The position numbers were made by a program, and so were the translations under genes. Below, in pieces: positions 24,925 through 34,824 of a stretch of DNA of 64,000 nt. The notes beneath the pieces were generated by a model. It did no database searches, was not told the origin of the DNA, and saw nothing but the letters and a program-made list of their open reading frames with translations. The stretch's first letter is position 1, and every line of letters starts with the position of its first letter. Source of the DNA: DASTFY01 sp963829955 (GTDB taxonomy: Bacteria; Actinomycetota; Acidimicrobiia; Acidimicrobiales; Ilumatobacteraceae); assembly GCA_963829955.1 (NCBI GenBank), contig CAWHKS010000023.1, forward strand, positions 1 to 64,000. The letters are read 5' to 3'.

Positions 24925-27516
24925 CCGCCATCGAGACGGGACACGGTCGGTTTCACCGTCAACGGCACGCCCGTTGCGGTGCGGGCGGACCATCCGCACC
25001 TGCTGGCCGCGCTGCGGGAGGAGCTGGACATCACCTCGCCCAAGGACGGCTGCTCGCCGTCGGGTCAGTGCGGCTGCTGCACGGTGCTGGTCGAGGGACG
25101 GGCCGTGGTCGCGTGCCAGACGTCGCTGGCCAAGGTGGAGGGACGCTCAGTCGTGACCCTCGAAGGGTTCGAGGAGGAGGAGCGGCAGCGGTTCGCCGAG
25201 GCGTTCGCCGCCTGCGGGGGGCTGCAGTGCGGCTTCTGCATCCCCGGCATCGTCGTGCGGGCGAAGGCGCAGATCGACAAGAAGGGCGCGGACCTCACGC
25301 GGGGCGACATGGCCCGCCACCTCGGCGCCCACCTCTGCCGCTGCACCGGCTACGTCAAGGTGCTGGACGCCATCGAGGCGGTCGCCGCCGGCAAGGAGCT
25401 GGAGGCGTCGCTGCCGGGCGGTGTCGGCACGAGCGGGGCCCGGTACGAGGCGGGCGAGCTGACGCTCGGGGACCGCGGCTACGTGGACGACATCCGGGTG
25501 CCCGGGATGCTCCACGCCGCCCTCCACCTGGCCGACCACGCCCGCGCCGATATCCACCGAATCGATATCGAATCGGCGCGGAAGGCGCCCGGGGTGGTCG
25601 CCGTGTACACCGCGGCCGACATCCCGGGGCAGCTGCGGGTGGGGATCATCCACACGGACTGGCCGATCATGATCCCCGAGGGCGGCCGCACGTCCTACAC
25701 CGGTGACGTGCTGGCCATCGTCGTAGCCGAGACCCGCCAGCAGGCCCGGGCGGCGGCCGAGCTGGTCGACGGTGGACTACGGCGTGCTGCGGCCGTTCAC
25801 CGATCCGAAGGCCGCGCTCGACGATCCCGACCCGGCGGTGTGGGGGACGGACTCCAACACGCTGTCGGTGTCCGAGTACCGGCGGGGGACGCCGACGCCG
25901 CTCTCGGCGCCAGCGCGCACGTCGTCGAGGAGACCTTCCGGACCCAGCGCATCGAGCACGCCTTCCTCGAGCCCGAGGCCACGCTGGCCGTGCCCGACCC
26001 CGCGGAGCAGACCATGCACGTCTACTCGGGCGGCCAAGGCGTCTGGGACGACCGCAACCAGATCGCCTCGGTGCTCGGCGTCGAGCCCCAGCGGATCACC
26101 GTCGAGCTGGTGTCGAACGGCGGCGCCTTCGGCGGCAAGGAGGACATGGCCAACCAGGCCCACGCCGGGCTCGCCGCGTGGTTGCTGCAGCGCCCGGTGA
26201 AGTGCGTGCTCTCCCGCGAGGAGAGCCTGCGCATGCACCCCAAGCGCCATCCGATCGAGATGGCGTACCGCGTGGGGTGCGATGCCGACGGCCGGCTGAC
26301 CGCGGTCCACGCCCGGATGATCGGCGACTCGGGCGCCTACGCCTCCGTGGGCATGAAGGTGCTGGAGCGGGCGGCCGGGCACGCCAGCGGCCCGTACCAC
26401 GTGCCCACCATCGACGTGCGCTCCGTGGCCGTCCGCACGAACAACCCGATCTGCGGGGCGTTCCGCGGCTTCGGCGCCAACCAGGCCCAGTTCGCCATGG
26501 AGGGCTGCCTGGACCGGTTGGCCGAGCGCGTCGGCATCTCGGGCTGGGAGATCCGCAAGCGCAACGTCATCCGGCCCGGCCAGGTCTGGGGACCGGGCCA
26601 GGTCATGGACGACGGCTGCCTCGGCGCCGAGCGCTGCCTCGACGAGATCCGGCCGGACTACGACCGGGCCGCGTCGTCCGGGCGGGCGGTCGGCCTCGGG
26701 CTCGGCCTGAAGAACAGCGGGCTGGGCAACGGCTTCAAGGAGCACATCCGCGCTGTCGTCCGCTTCGTTGAAGATGGAACGGTCGAGGTCCGCCACTGCT
26801 GGACGGAGATGGGTCAGGGGGTCCACACGGTCGCGCTGCAGGTGGCGGTGACGGAGTTGGGGATCGAACCGGAGAAGGTGCGGGTCATCACCGACACCAC
26901 GCGCGAGCTCGGCGCCGGGCAGACGACGGGCTCCCGCGGCACCCTCATGGGCGCCGGCGCGGTGGCCGACGCCTGCCGGGCGGCGAAGGCCGACGGCTGC
27001 CGCGTCGGCGTCGACTACGAGGGTGAGTACCGCGTCGACTGGACGCACCACCTCGGTGAGGTCGAGCAGCCGGTGATCCACTCGGCCTTCGGCTACGCCG
27101 CCCAGCTCGTGGTGATGGATCCCGAGACCCAGGCCATCGAGGAGGTGGTGGCCGTCCACGACGTGGGGCGGGCGGTGAACCCGTTGCTGTGCGAGGGCCA
27201 GGTCGAGGGGTCCGTCCACATGGGGCTCGGCTACGCGCTGACCGAGGACTTCCCGGCCGACCCCGAGACCGGGCACCCGACGAACATGACGCTCCGCTCA
27301 CTCGGCATCCTGCGGGCCAAGGACGTGCCGCCCATGCGGCGTGCGGCTCGTCGAGTGCCCGCAGCCGCGATCGCCCTACGGCATCAAGGGCGTCGGGGAG
27401 ATCGGGCTCGTGCCCACGGCGCCGGCGGTCGCCGCTGCGCTCCACGCCGCCGATGGGGTGTGGCGCTCACAGCTCCCGATGAAGCCCAAGCGCAGCGCCG
27501 ACGGACGAGGGACTGA
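24921..27516 (+). CDS. molybdenum hydroxylase with fused 2Fe-2S and molybdenum domains, XdhD-like (frameshifted)
   Basis: The N-terminal 150 residues are 2Fe-2S domains: SPKDGCSPSGQCGCCTVLVE, LQCGFCIPGIVVRAKAQ and LCRCTGYVKVLDAIEAV. The molybdenum domain follows: VSNGGAFGGKEDMANQAHAG, NNPICGAFRGFGANQAQFAM, CWTEMGQGVHTVALQVAVTE, and (other frame) PQPRSPYGIKGVGEIGLVPT with the active-site Glu. This single-chain arrangement is that of E. coli XdhD and the so-called selenium-dependent xanthine dehydrogenases, which also neighbour ssnA, as here. The start is probably GTG 24921; removing one G near 24939 joins it to TVGFTVNGTPVAV. Other breaks: about 25770, 25830-25900 and 27335. There is no FAD gene beside it. 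The substrate is probably a purine; this is inference. Confidence 0.83.
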
Positions 27517-27519
27517 CGG

Positions 27520-28584
27520 TTGGGCGCCGTCACGCCGGGGCTGGTCTGCGGCCACCACCACCTCTACTCGGCGCTGGCCCGCGGCATGCCGGCGCCACCG
27601 CACCAACCGGCCGCGTTCCTGGAGATCCTGCAGCAGGTCTGGTGGCGGCTGGATGCCGCGCTCGACCTGGAGATGCTGCGCTGGTCGGCGCTCCTCGGAG
27701 CCACCGAGGCGCTCATGGCCGGCACCACGGCCATCGTCGACCACCACGAGTCGCCGAACGCCATCGACGGCTCGCTCTCGGTCATCGCCGACGCCTGCGC
27801 CGAGGTGGGCGTCCGGGTCGACGTGGCGTACGGCGTGACCGACCGCTGGGACGACGCCGGCCGGCTGCGCGTCGGCGACTGGCCGCCGGCGACCATGACG
27901 GACGGCGCACGGCGGGGGCTGGCCGAGAACGAGCGCTTCCTGCGCGCGGGTGGGCGCGGGCAGGTGGGGATCCACGCCGCCTTCACCTGCAGCGACGAGA
28001 CGCTGGCGGCTGCGGCCGGCCTGGCCGCGGACCTGGGCGTCGGCGTCCACGTCCACGTGGCCGAGGGCGAGATCGACACCGACGCGGGCGCCCGCCTGGA
28101 GGGTCTGGCCCGGGACGACTGGCTGCTCGTCCACTGCGTCCACCTCGACCGCGCGCTCCCGGGCACGATCGCCCACAACCCCCGGTCCAACATGAACAAC
28201 GCGGTGGGCTACGCCCGGCCCGCGGCCCGGGACAACCCGGTCGTGCTGGGCACGGACGGCATCGGCGCCGACATGTTGGAGGAGGTGCGGCTGGCGTACG
28301 CCCGACTGCGCGAGGACGACGTGCTGGCCACGCCCGACCTGCCCTGGGAATGGCTGGAGGCCGGGCAGCGGTTCTTCCCGGAGGTGGCCGGCGACGTGGT
28401 CACCTGGAACTACGACCACGTCGACTCGCCATGGCACCTCGCCTTCACGCCGGGCGTGCGGGCCCTGCGGGTCGAGGTGGACGGCGAGGTCCTGCTGGAC
28501 GAAGGCCGGCCGACCAGGGTCGACCTCGACGAGATCCGGGCCCGGGCGGCCGAGCAGGCCACCCGCCTGCACGCCCGCCTGTGA
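27520..28584 (+). CDS. ssnA: SsnA-like amidohydrolase / aminohydrolase, missing its N-terminal segment
   Basis: A member of the metal-dependent amidohydrolase superfamily closest to SsnA and related purine deaminases. Metal-site motifs are visible: GLVCGHHHLYSALARGMPAP (the HxH pair), QVGIHAAFTCSD, HVHVAEGEIDTD, IAHNPRSNMNNAVGY and LGTDGIGADM. Family members begin about 50 residues earlier with a small beta-sandwich domain. Here the frame opens directly at VTPGLVCGHHH with a TTG and no ribosome-binding site, 3 bases after the XDH stop. The N-terminus is missing from the DNA, not shifted. The gene is in an operon with the luciferase-like gene. Confidence 0.85.
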   Translation: MGAVTPGLVCGHHHLYSALARGMPAPPHQPAAFLEILQQVWWRLDAALDLEMLRWSALLGATEALMAGTTAIVDHHESPNAIDGSLSVIADACAEVGVRVDVAYGVTDRWDDAGRLRVGDWPPATMTDGARRGLAENERFLRAGGRGQVGIHAAFTCSDETLAAAAGLAADLGVGVHVHVAEGEIDTDAGARLEGLARDDWLLVHCVHLDRALPGTIAHNPRSNMNNAVGYARPAARDNPVVLGTDGIGADMLEEVRLAYARLREDDVLATPDLPWEWLEAGQRFFPEVAGDVVTWNYDHVDSPWHLAFTPGVRALRVEVDGEVLLDEGRPTRVDLDEIRARAAEQATRLHARL

Positions 28585-28615
28585 CCGCGCTCCCAGCCGA
28601 CCGAGGAGGCCGACG

Positions 28616-29614
28616 ATGACAGCACGCGTGGCGCTCTACCTGCAGGACGCCCACCCGATCCGGGAGGGGATGGAGCACGCCCGGTACGCGGAGGCCCGGG
28701 GCTTCGAGGCCGTCTGGCAGGCCGAGAGCCGCCTCGTGCGGGAGGCCACGGTGCCCATGGCGGCGTTCGCGTCGGTGACGGAGCGGATCAAGGTCGGCTC
28801 GGGCGTGGCCGACTGCTGGAGCCGCAACCCGGCCCGGTTGGCGGCCACCTTCGCCACGCTGGACGACCTGGCGCCGGGCCGCATCCTCCTCGGCCTCGGC
28901 GCCTGGTGGGATCCGCTGGCCGGCAAGGTCGGCATCGAGCGCGCCCGGCCGCTCACCGTCATGCGGGAGGTGGTGACCGCGGTGCGGGCGCTCCTCCACA
29001 ACGAGACCGTCACGATGGACGGCGCCTACGTCCACCTCGACGGTGTCGAGCTCGACTACGTGTACCAGGAGCGGCGGGCCAAGGACGTCCCCATCTACAT
29101 CGGCGCGACCGGGATGCAGATGATGGAGCTGACCGGCGAGATCGCCGATGGTGTCGTTCTCAACTACCTCGTCTCGCCGGACTACAACGCGAGGGCGATG
29201 GAGCACCTCGCCGCGGGGGCGACGCGCGCCGGACGGTCGGTGGACGACCTCGACCGCCCGCAGCTCGTCGTCTGCTCGGTGCACGAGGACCGCGCCACCG
29301 CGCTGGACATGGCCCGCCTGATGGTCACCCAGTACCTCGGTCAGCAGCCCCACATCATGAAGGCGTCGGGCGTGCCGCAGTCGCTGCTCGACGCCGTCGG
29401 CGAGGTGCTGACCTGGCCCGCCACCCACGAGCAGGTCGAGGCGGCGTCGAAGCTGGTGCCCGACGAGATCGTCCAGATGCTCACCGCGTCCGGCACGCCT
29501 GACGACGCCCGCGCCCGGGTGGCGGAGTACGTGGCTGCCGGCTGCACCTGCCCGATCCTCTACCCGCTCGGCGACGTGGGAGCGATGATCGACGCCTTCG
29601 CCGCCGCCGGGTAG
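28616..29614 (+). CDS. LLM-class (luciferase-like) flavin-dependent oxidoreductase
   Basis: A 332-residue TIM-barrel oxidoreductase of the bacterial luciferase family; many actinobacterial members use F420. The product begins ARVALYLQDAHPIREGMEHA. It contains FEAVWQAESRLVREATVPMA, the strand-helix ERIKVGSGVADCWSRNPARL, LDDLAPGRILLGLGAWWDP and the late IYIGATGMQMMELTGEIADG cofactor-site block. A GAGGAGG site lies 6 bases before the ATG. It follows the ssnA-like gene by 31 bases and is likely the last gene of the operon. Its role there could be oxidative ring opening or desaturation, but the substrate is unknown. The frame is intact. Confidence 0.92.
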   Translation: MTARVALYLQDAHPIREGMEHARYAEARGFEAVWQAESRLVREATVPMAAFASVTERIKVGSGVADCWSRNPARLAATFATLDDLAPGRILLGLGAWWDPLAGKVGIERARPLTVMREVVTAVRALLHNETVTMDGAYVHLDGVELDYVYQERRAKDVPIYIGATGMQMMELTGEIADGVVLNYLVSPDYNARAMEHLAAGATRAGRSVDDLDRPQLVVCSVHEDRATALDMARLMVTQYLGQQPHIMKASGVPQSLLDAVGEVLTWPATHEQVEAASKLVPDEIVQMLTASGTPDDARARVAEYVAAGCTCPILYPLGDVGAMIDAFAAAG

Positions 29615-29618
29615 CCCG

Positions 29619-30817
29619 CTACGGGTACCGAGCCGCCAGCCACTCGGCGACCTGGGCCATGGCGGCGGGGCGGTGGCCCTCGAGGTAGTGGGGGGCGCCC
29701 TTCATCTCGATGTAGGTCACGTCCTCCGCGCCGGCGTTGGCCAGGATCTCCTCGGCCTGGCGGACCCGGATCTCGGTGTCGGCCGTGGGGTGCACGAGCA
29801 GAGTGGGCACCGTGACCTGGGGCATGGTGTCGGCCAACTTGGCCGCGCTCGACAGGCCCGACCACGTGGACAGCCATCCCCTGGCGGTCATCGTCCGGGC
29901 CAGCCCGCCGCGGCCGTAGTTGGCGTCGAGCGGATCCGGGAAGGCGAACAGGCTCCCGAGCGGACGCTCGTCCGGATCGATGGTCAGATCGAGGTAGGCC
30001 GGATCGGCCAGCGTGCGGTAGATCGTCAGGTAGCGCATGGCCACGGTCCGGGCCCGCAGGTCCCGCCAGGCCCGGGGATCGGCATCGCGATCGACGCCGG
30101 CCAATCGCTGGCGGGCGTCCTCGCTGTCGGCCAGCGCGGCCTTGGCCACGGCGTCGATGCGGGCGACCCGCTCCACCTGCGCGTCGCGGTAGCGAGCCAG
30201 CCAGTCGGGTTGGTACGAGCACGGCTGCGGCCACGGGCGCCAGCCGTTCTCGGGGTCGTACATGTCGAGTTCCGGGATCCGGCTGAACGGGTCGTGCTCG
30301 TCGGCCACGGACGGATCGATGACCTGCAGCATGAACACGCCCTCGCCCGGGTGCGCGGCCATGCCCACCCAGCCGTCGCCGATGCCCAGCTCCGCCTGGG
30401 CCATGGCCATCAGGGAACCGCCGCCGGAGTTGCCGAGGAGCACGACGGCCTCGGCCCCGCGGCGGACCATCTCGTCGTGGGCCGTCTTCACGTCCACGAT
30501 GCACGCCTCGTGCAGGCAGTCGATGTCGTTCCCCATGTAGCGGGTGCCGAAGCCGAGCACCGCGTACCCGGCGGCGGCCAGCAGGGGGCAGGCGTAGTGG
30601 ACGCTGAAGTCGCCCGCGGGTGGGACAGGATGACCGCCGTCTTCCACGGGCGCCCGCCGGGCGGGAGCCACAGCAGGCCCCGCACCAGCGCCCCATCCGG
30701 GCTCACGAGCCGGACGGACTCCCGAGGCAGCTCGACCCCGGGATCGTCCTCGGGGAGCGGCCAGTAGCCGAGGCCGGACGGACGTCGGCCCCCGAGGTGC
30801 ACGTCGAGCTCTCGCAT
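29619..30817 (-). CDS. alpha/beta hydrolase (frameshifted near 30620)
   Basis: Serine hydrolase fold. The N-terminal part (30817 to about 30625) begins MRELDVHLGGRRPSGLGYWP and includes VRGLLWLPPGGRPWKTAVIL, the first core strands. The rest in the next frame has FSVHYACPLLAAAGYAVLGF, the nucleophile elbow VVLLGNSGGGSLMAMAQAEL (Gly-x-Ser-x-Gly), and near the C-terminus VPTLLVHPTADTEIRVRQAE (acid) and MKGAPHYLEGHRPAAM (His). The family resembles uncharacterised esterase or dienelactone-hydrolase-like proteins; the substrate is unknown. It is convergent with the luciferase-like gene and divergent from pabB, 61 bases away, with its own near-leaderless promoter. Confidence 0.82.
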
Positions 30818-30824
30818 CGTCGGG

Positions 30825-30853
30825 AGCGTGGCGGCCGCCAACGCCGGGGTCAA
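30825..30853 (-). promoter_or_regulatory. near-leaderless promoter of the alpha/beta hydrolase gene
   Basis: Read on the minus strand: -35 TTGACC (30848-30853), 17-base spacer, -10 CACGCT (30825-30830), 7 bases, ATG at 30817. It is nearly identical in design to the promoter at 22661-22689. Confidence 0.6.
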
Positions 30854-30864
30854 GCCTGCGGCCC

Positions 30865-30870
30865 TAGGCT
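30865..30870 (+). promoter_or_regulatory. -10 element of a leaderless pabB promoter
   Basis: TAGGCT sits 8 bases before the GTG at 30879, and no ribosome-binding site is present. No convincing -35 box was found. Confidence 0.4.
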
Positions 30871-30878
30871 CGACGGAC

Positions 30879-31908
30879 GTGCCCGTCGATCCCGGTACGG
30901 CCTTCGCCGTCGTCGGCGATCGCCTGGCTACGGGCTTGGTGGACGTGACGAGCGACCTGGCGGCGCTGGACGGCCGGGGCTTCTGGGCCGTCGTGGTGCC
31001 CTTCGACGCCCCGCCCGTGCTCGCCCGCTTCGACGATGTCGGTCCGGCCCGCCCGTGGCCGGGACCACCGTGGCCCGGGATCGCCCGCCACGCCTGGCGG
31101 ACCAGCCTCGACGAGGCCGGCTTCGCGGCCGGGGTCGAAGCCATCCGCGCCGCCATCGGCCGCGGCGACGTCTACCAGGTCAACCTGACCCGCCGCCTCT
31201 CCGCCCCGCTCCCGCACCGGGCCGAGGTGGGCGCCCTGGCCGCCGCCCTGGCCGCCGGCAACCCGGCGCCCTACGCGGCCGCCGTGCACCTGCCCGGCCA
31301 CGGCGTGCACGTGGCGTCGGCGTCGCCCGAGCTGTTCCTCGGCCGCGACGGCGACCTGCGTCTGGTCGAGCCCCATCAAGGGCACCGCCCCCACGGCCGA
31401 CGAGCTGCTGCCCAAGGACCGGGCCGAGAACGTGATGATCGTCGACCTCGTCCGCAACGACATCGGGCGGGTGAGCCGCTACGGGACGGTCCGGGTGCCC
31501 AGCCTGCTGTCGCTCGAGCACCATCCGGGGCTCGTGCACCTGGTGAGCACCGTCGAGGGCCGGTTGCGGCCCGGGGTCGGCTGGGCCGAGCTGATGGACG
31601 CCACCTTCCCCCCGGGTTCGGTGACCGGCGCTCCGAAGATCTCCGCCGTGGAGCACCTGCGGCGGCTGGAGCCCGTGCCTCGCGGGGTCTACTGCGGCGC
31701 GGTCGGCTGGGTCGATGCCGATCGGCGGCGAGGCGAGCTCAATGTGGCCATCCGGACCTTCTGGTTCGAGGACGGCGAGGCTCACCTCGGCACGGGCGGC
31801 GGCATCACCTGGGACTCGACGCCGGCCGGCGAGTGGGCCGAGACCGAGCTCAAGGCGGCCCGCCTGCTGCGGGTGGCGTCCGGGGTGCTGACGCCCGCCG
31901 GCACGTGA
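30879..31908 (+). CDS. pabB: aminodeoxychorismate synthase component I (frameshift near 31370)
   Basis: PabB aminates chorismate to 4-amino-4-deoxychorismate in folate synthesis. The first part carries AIGRGDVYQVNLTRRLSAPL and ASASPELFLGRDGDLRLVEP. After the break the family motifs continue: the IKGT signature (the DNA reads ATCAAGGGCACC once one C is removed near 31372), NVMIVDLVRNDIGRVS, DATFPPGSVTGAPKISAVEH, RGVYCGAVGWVD and LGTGGGITWDSTPAGEWAET. That is about 343 residues, a short PabB without the glutaminase domain. PabA is not in the window. pabC follows after 26 bases. Anthranilate synthase I is the main alternative; the short length and pabC favour PabB. Confidence 0.88.
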
Positions 31909-31921
31909 TTCCCGCGGACCG

Positions 31922-31927
31922 TACGCT
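31922..31927 (+). promoter_or_regulatory. -10 element of a leaderless pabC promoter
   Basis: TACGCT lies 7 bases before the GTG at 31935, in the 26-base gap after pabB. It suggests that pabC can be transcribed separately and without a leader. Confidence 0.35.
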
Positions 31928-31934
31928 GCCGGCC

Positions 31935-32763
31935 GTGAACGGCGGGACCGCGGTCTGGATCGACGGCGAGGTCCGGGACGCGCCCGCGGTGTCACCCCTG
32001 GACCACGGCTTCCTGGTCGGCGACGGCGTGTTCGAGACGCTCAAGACCGTCGACGGCCAGCCGTTCGCGCTCACCCGCCACCTCCGCCGGCTGGAGCACT
32101 CGGCCGCCGGACTGGGCCTCACGCTGCCGTCCGAGGACATCCTCCGGAAGGCCGTGGACGACGTGCTGGCGGTGTCGGCGGCGCCGACCGGGCGCCTGCG
32201 CATCACGGTGACCAGCGGCGCCGGCCCGCTCGGGCTCGGCGCGCGGTGAGGACCCGCCCACGCTCGTCGTCACCCACACCGCCACCACGCCGTGGCCGCC
32301 GTCGACCCGCCTCGTCACCGTGCCGTGGGCCCGCAACGAGCGGGGCGCCACGGCCGGACTCAAGACGACCAGCTACGCCGACAACGTCGTCGCGCTGCGG
32401 GCGGCCAGGGAGCAGGGCGGCGACGAGGCGATCTTCACGGACACCCGCGGCCGGATCTGCGAGGGCACCGGCACGAACATCTTCTACGTCCTGAACGGCC
32501 ACCTGACCACGCCGTCGCTGGCGACGGGGTGCCTGGCCGGCATCACCCGCGAGCTGGTCATCGAGGTCGTCGACGTGATGGTTGCAGATGCACCGATCAT
32601 GATGCTGGCCGACGTCGACGAGGCCTTCGTCACCAGCTCCACCCGCGACGTGCAGCCGGTGTCGCACATCGACGGTCGGGAGCTGTCGGCCTGCCCCGGG
32701 GCTCGCACCGTCGAGGCCAGGGACGCGTTCGCGGCGCTCGCCGCCCGGTCGCTCGACCCGTGA
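31935..32763 (+). CDS. pabC: aminodeoxychorismate lyase / class IV aminotransferase (frameshift near 32247)
   Basis: A fold-type IV PLP enzyme; as pabC it would release 4-aminobenzoate and pyruvate. The N-terminal part has VWIDGEVRDAPAVSPLDHGF, LVGDGVFETLKTVDGQPFAL and RLRITVTSGAGPLGL. The second part has the PLP lysine in ATAGLKTTSYADNVVALRAA, then GRICEGTGTNIFYVLNGHL and VDEAFVTSSTRDVQPVSHID. Extra bases near 32245 separate the two frames. A D-amino-acid or branched-chain aminotransferase has the same motifs. The pairing with pabB decides the call. It is tail-to-tail with the next gene, with no gap. Confidence 0.82.
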
Positions 32764-33934
32764 TCAGCCGGCCGACCCGGCCGAGCGAGCCAGGCGGTCG
32801 ACTGCGGCCAACAGCCGGTCGACGTCATCGTCGGTGATGTAGCGGACGACGCCGGCCCGCACGACGCCACCGGTCTCCGCCAGGCCGAGCGCCTCCACCG
32901 GCCCGAGCGCGTAGTTGTGGCCGCTCCACACCGCGATCCTCTCGGCGGCCAGCGCCCTGGCCACCTCCGCCGGCGTCCGCCCGTCGATCGTGAACGCCAC
33001 GGTCGGCGCCCGATCGGCGAGGTCGTGCGGCCCCCACACGGTCACGCCGGGGATGCCCGACAGCCCATCGAGCAGTGGATCGAACACGGCGCGCTCGTCG
33101 GCCGCGATGCGATCCATGCCTTCGTCGAGGAGGTAGCGGGCGGCGGCCGTCACGCCGGCCAGCGCCTCGTAGTTCGGCATGCCCGTCTCCAGCCGCGACG
33201 GCCCCTCGTCCCCGGACGCCGTCAGCTTGTACGGCCGCATGCCGCCCAGCAGCTCGGGCTCGACGTACATCGCCGCGGCGTGAGGGCCGTACCACTTGTA
33301 GGCGGAGGTCACGAGCGCGTCGCACCCGATGGCGGCGACGTCGATCGAACGGTGCACGGCCAGGGCCACGGCGTCGACGAAGAGCCGCGCGCCGGCGGCG
33401 TGGGCGGCCGCGGGCGATGGCCGGCAGGTCCGGCATGGACCCGAGCAGGTTCGACGCGCCCGCCACCGCCACCCAACGCACACGCTCGTCGAGCAGCTCC
33501 AGCACCGACTCGGTCGGGAGCCGGCCGGTGCGGGCGTCCATCGGTGCGACCACCACCTCCGCGCCGCGGTCCGCCGCGGCCAGCCGCCACGAGGTGACGT
33601 CGGCGTCGTGATCGAGCTGGGTGCAGACGATCCGGTCGCCCGGGGCCCAGTCCCGCGCCAGCGCGCGGGTGAAGGCCAGGGTCATCGTGGTCATGTTCGG
33701 CCCGAACCAGATCGACTCGGGCGGCGCCCCCAACAGCTCACCCACGGTGGCGCGGGCCCTGGCCTGCACCTCGTCGCAGGCCGCCGACGCCGCGAAGAAG
33801 CCGCCGCCACACCCGTTCTCCCCGCTGGCCGAGAACGTCGCCATCGCCTCGATGGCCGAGTCCACCATCTGGGTGCCCGCCGGCCCGTCGAAGCGGGCCC
33901 AGCCGTCATGGCCGACACCGGGGAAGCGCTCCAC
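32764..33934 (-). CDS. cysteine desulfurase-like class V aminotransferase (frameshift near 33415)
   Basis: A PLP enzyme of the NifS/CsdA-related group in which a catalytic cysteine desulfurase role is not certain. The N-terminal part has WARFDGPAGTQMVDSAIEAM, GELLGAPPESIWFGPNMTTM and GDRIVCTQLDHDADVTSWRL. The second part has the PLP lysine in DALVTSAYKWYGPHAAAMYV, then LETGMPNYEALAGVTAAARY and RIAVWSGHNYALGPVEALGL. No conserved active-site Cys loop typical of true desulfurases is visible, so an epimerase or lyase role is possible. The length is about 389 residues. It is a single gene, divergent from the PhyH gene. Confidence 0.8.
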
Positions 33935-33962
33935 GCACCACGGCGGCGCAGTCTGGCATGGC

Positions 33963-33968
33963 TAGGTT
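33963..33968 (+). promoter_or_regulatory. -10 element of a leaderless promoter for the PhyH gene
   Basis: TAGGTT is followed by 7 bases and the ATG at 33976. The distance matches the other leaderless cases in this window. No -35 box is obvious. Confidence 0.4.
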
Positions 33969-33975
33969 CCCGACC

Positions 33976-34776
33976 ATGGAGGTGACCGCGGCGCAGCGGA
34001 CCGCCTACGCCGACGACGGGGTCGTCGTCCTGCCGCGGGCTGCTCGACGAACGCTGGCTGGAGCTGCTGGCGGCGGCGGTCGAGCGGAACCTGGCCGAGC
34101 CGGGCGAGCACGCCCAGCGCTACACCCCGGAAGGCCAGCCCGGGCAGTACTTCGGCGACTACTGCAACTGGGACCGCATCGACGGGTTCCGACGAGGTGG
34201 CGTTCGACTCCGGCCTGGCCGGCGTGGCCCGGCAGCTCATGGGCTCGCGACACCTCCCGCTTCTTCCACGAGCACGTGCTGGTCAAGGAGCCGGGCACCC
34301 GCGAGGTCACGCCGTGGCACCACGACCAGCCCTACTACTGCGTCGACGGCGACCAGAACGTGAGCTTCTGGATCCCGCTCGATCCCGTCCCGGCGTCGTG
34401 CGGCGTGCGGTTCGTGGCCGGCTCCCACCGCTGGGGGCGCTGGTTCGTCCCCCGCCGCTTCGTCGACCACGTCCCCTACGCCGGGCCCGACGACCGCTTC
34501 GAGCTCGTCCCTGACGTGGACGCCGAGCTCGACCGCCACCGGATCCTCGTGACCACGGTGGAGCCGGGCGACGTCATCGCCTTCCACTTCCGGACCCTGC
34601 ACGACGCGCCGGGCACCGAGGGGCTGTCGACGCCGCGGCGGGTGGTGAGCCTGCGGTGGCTGGGCGACGACGCCACCTTCGCGCTGCGCCCGTGGCTGCA
34701 CTCTCCCCCGTTCGAACAGCGGGACCTCGCCGAAGGCGGCCCGCTCGACGACGACCGCTTCCCGCTCGTGACCTGA
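33976..34776 (+). CDS. phytanoyl-CoA dioxygenase (PhyH) family protein (frameshifted 34040-34255)
   Basis: A non-haem Fe(II)/2-oxoglutarate-dependent oxygenase. The start MEVTAAQRTAYADDGVVVLP and the second half are in one frame. Between about 34040 and 34255 the true frame is displaced and reads LLDERWLELLAAAVERNLAE and QPGQYFGDYCNWDRIDGF, so at least two indels are present. The iron ligands are His and Asp in VTPWHHDQPYYCVDGDQNVS and the distal His in FHFRTLHDAPGTEG. The later Arg in RRVVSLRWLGDD would bind 2-oxoglutarate. The substrate is unknown. Its own leaderless -10 suggests a single-gene unit. Confidence 0.85.
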   Translation: MEVTAAQRTAYADDGVVVLPRAARRTLAGAAGGGGRAEPGRAGRARPALHPGRPARAVLRRLLQLGPHRRVPTRWRSTPAWPAWPGSSWARDTSRFFHEHVLVKEPGTREVTPWHHDQPYYCVDGDQNVSFWIPLDPVPASCGVRFVAGSHRWGRWFVPRRFVDHVPYAGPDDRFELVPDVDAELDRHRILVTTVEPGDVIAFHFRTLHDAPGTEGLSTPRRVVSLRWLGDDATFALRPWLHSPPFEQRDLAEGGPLDDDRFPLVT

Positions 34777-34824
34777 GGCCGGCGCGGCGAGCACGGGGCT
34801 CGGCGGCGGGGCCAAACTGGAGCC

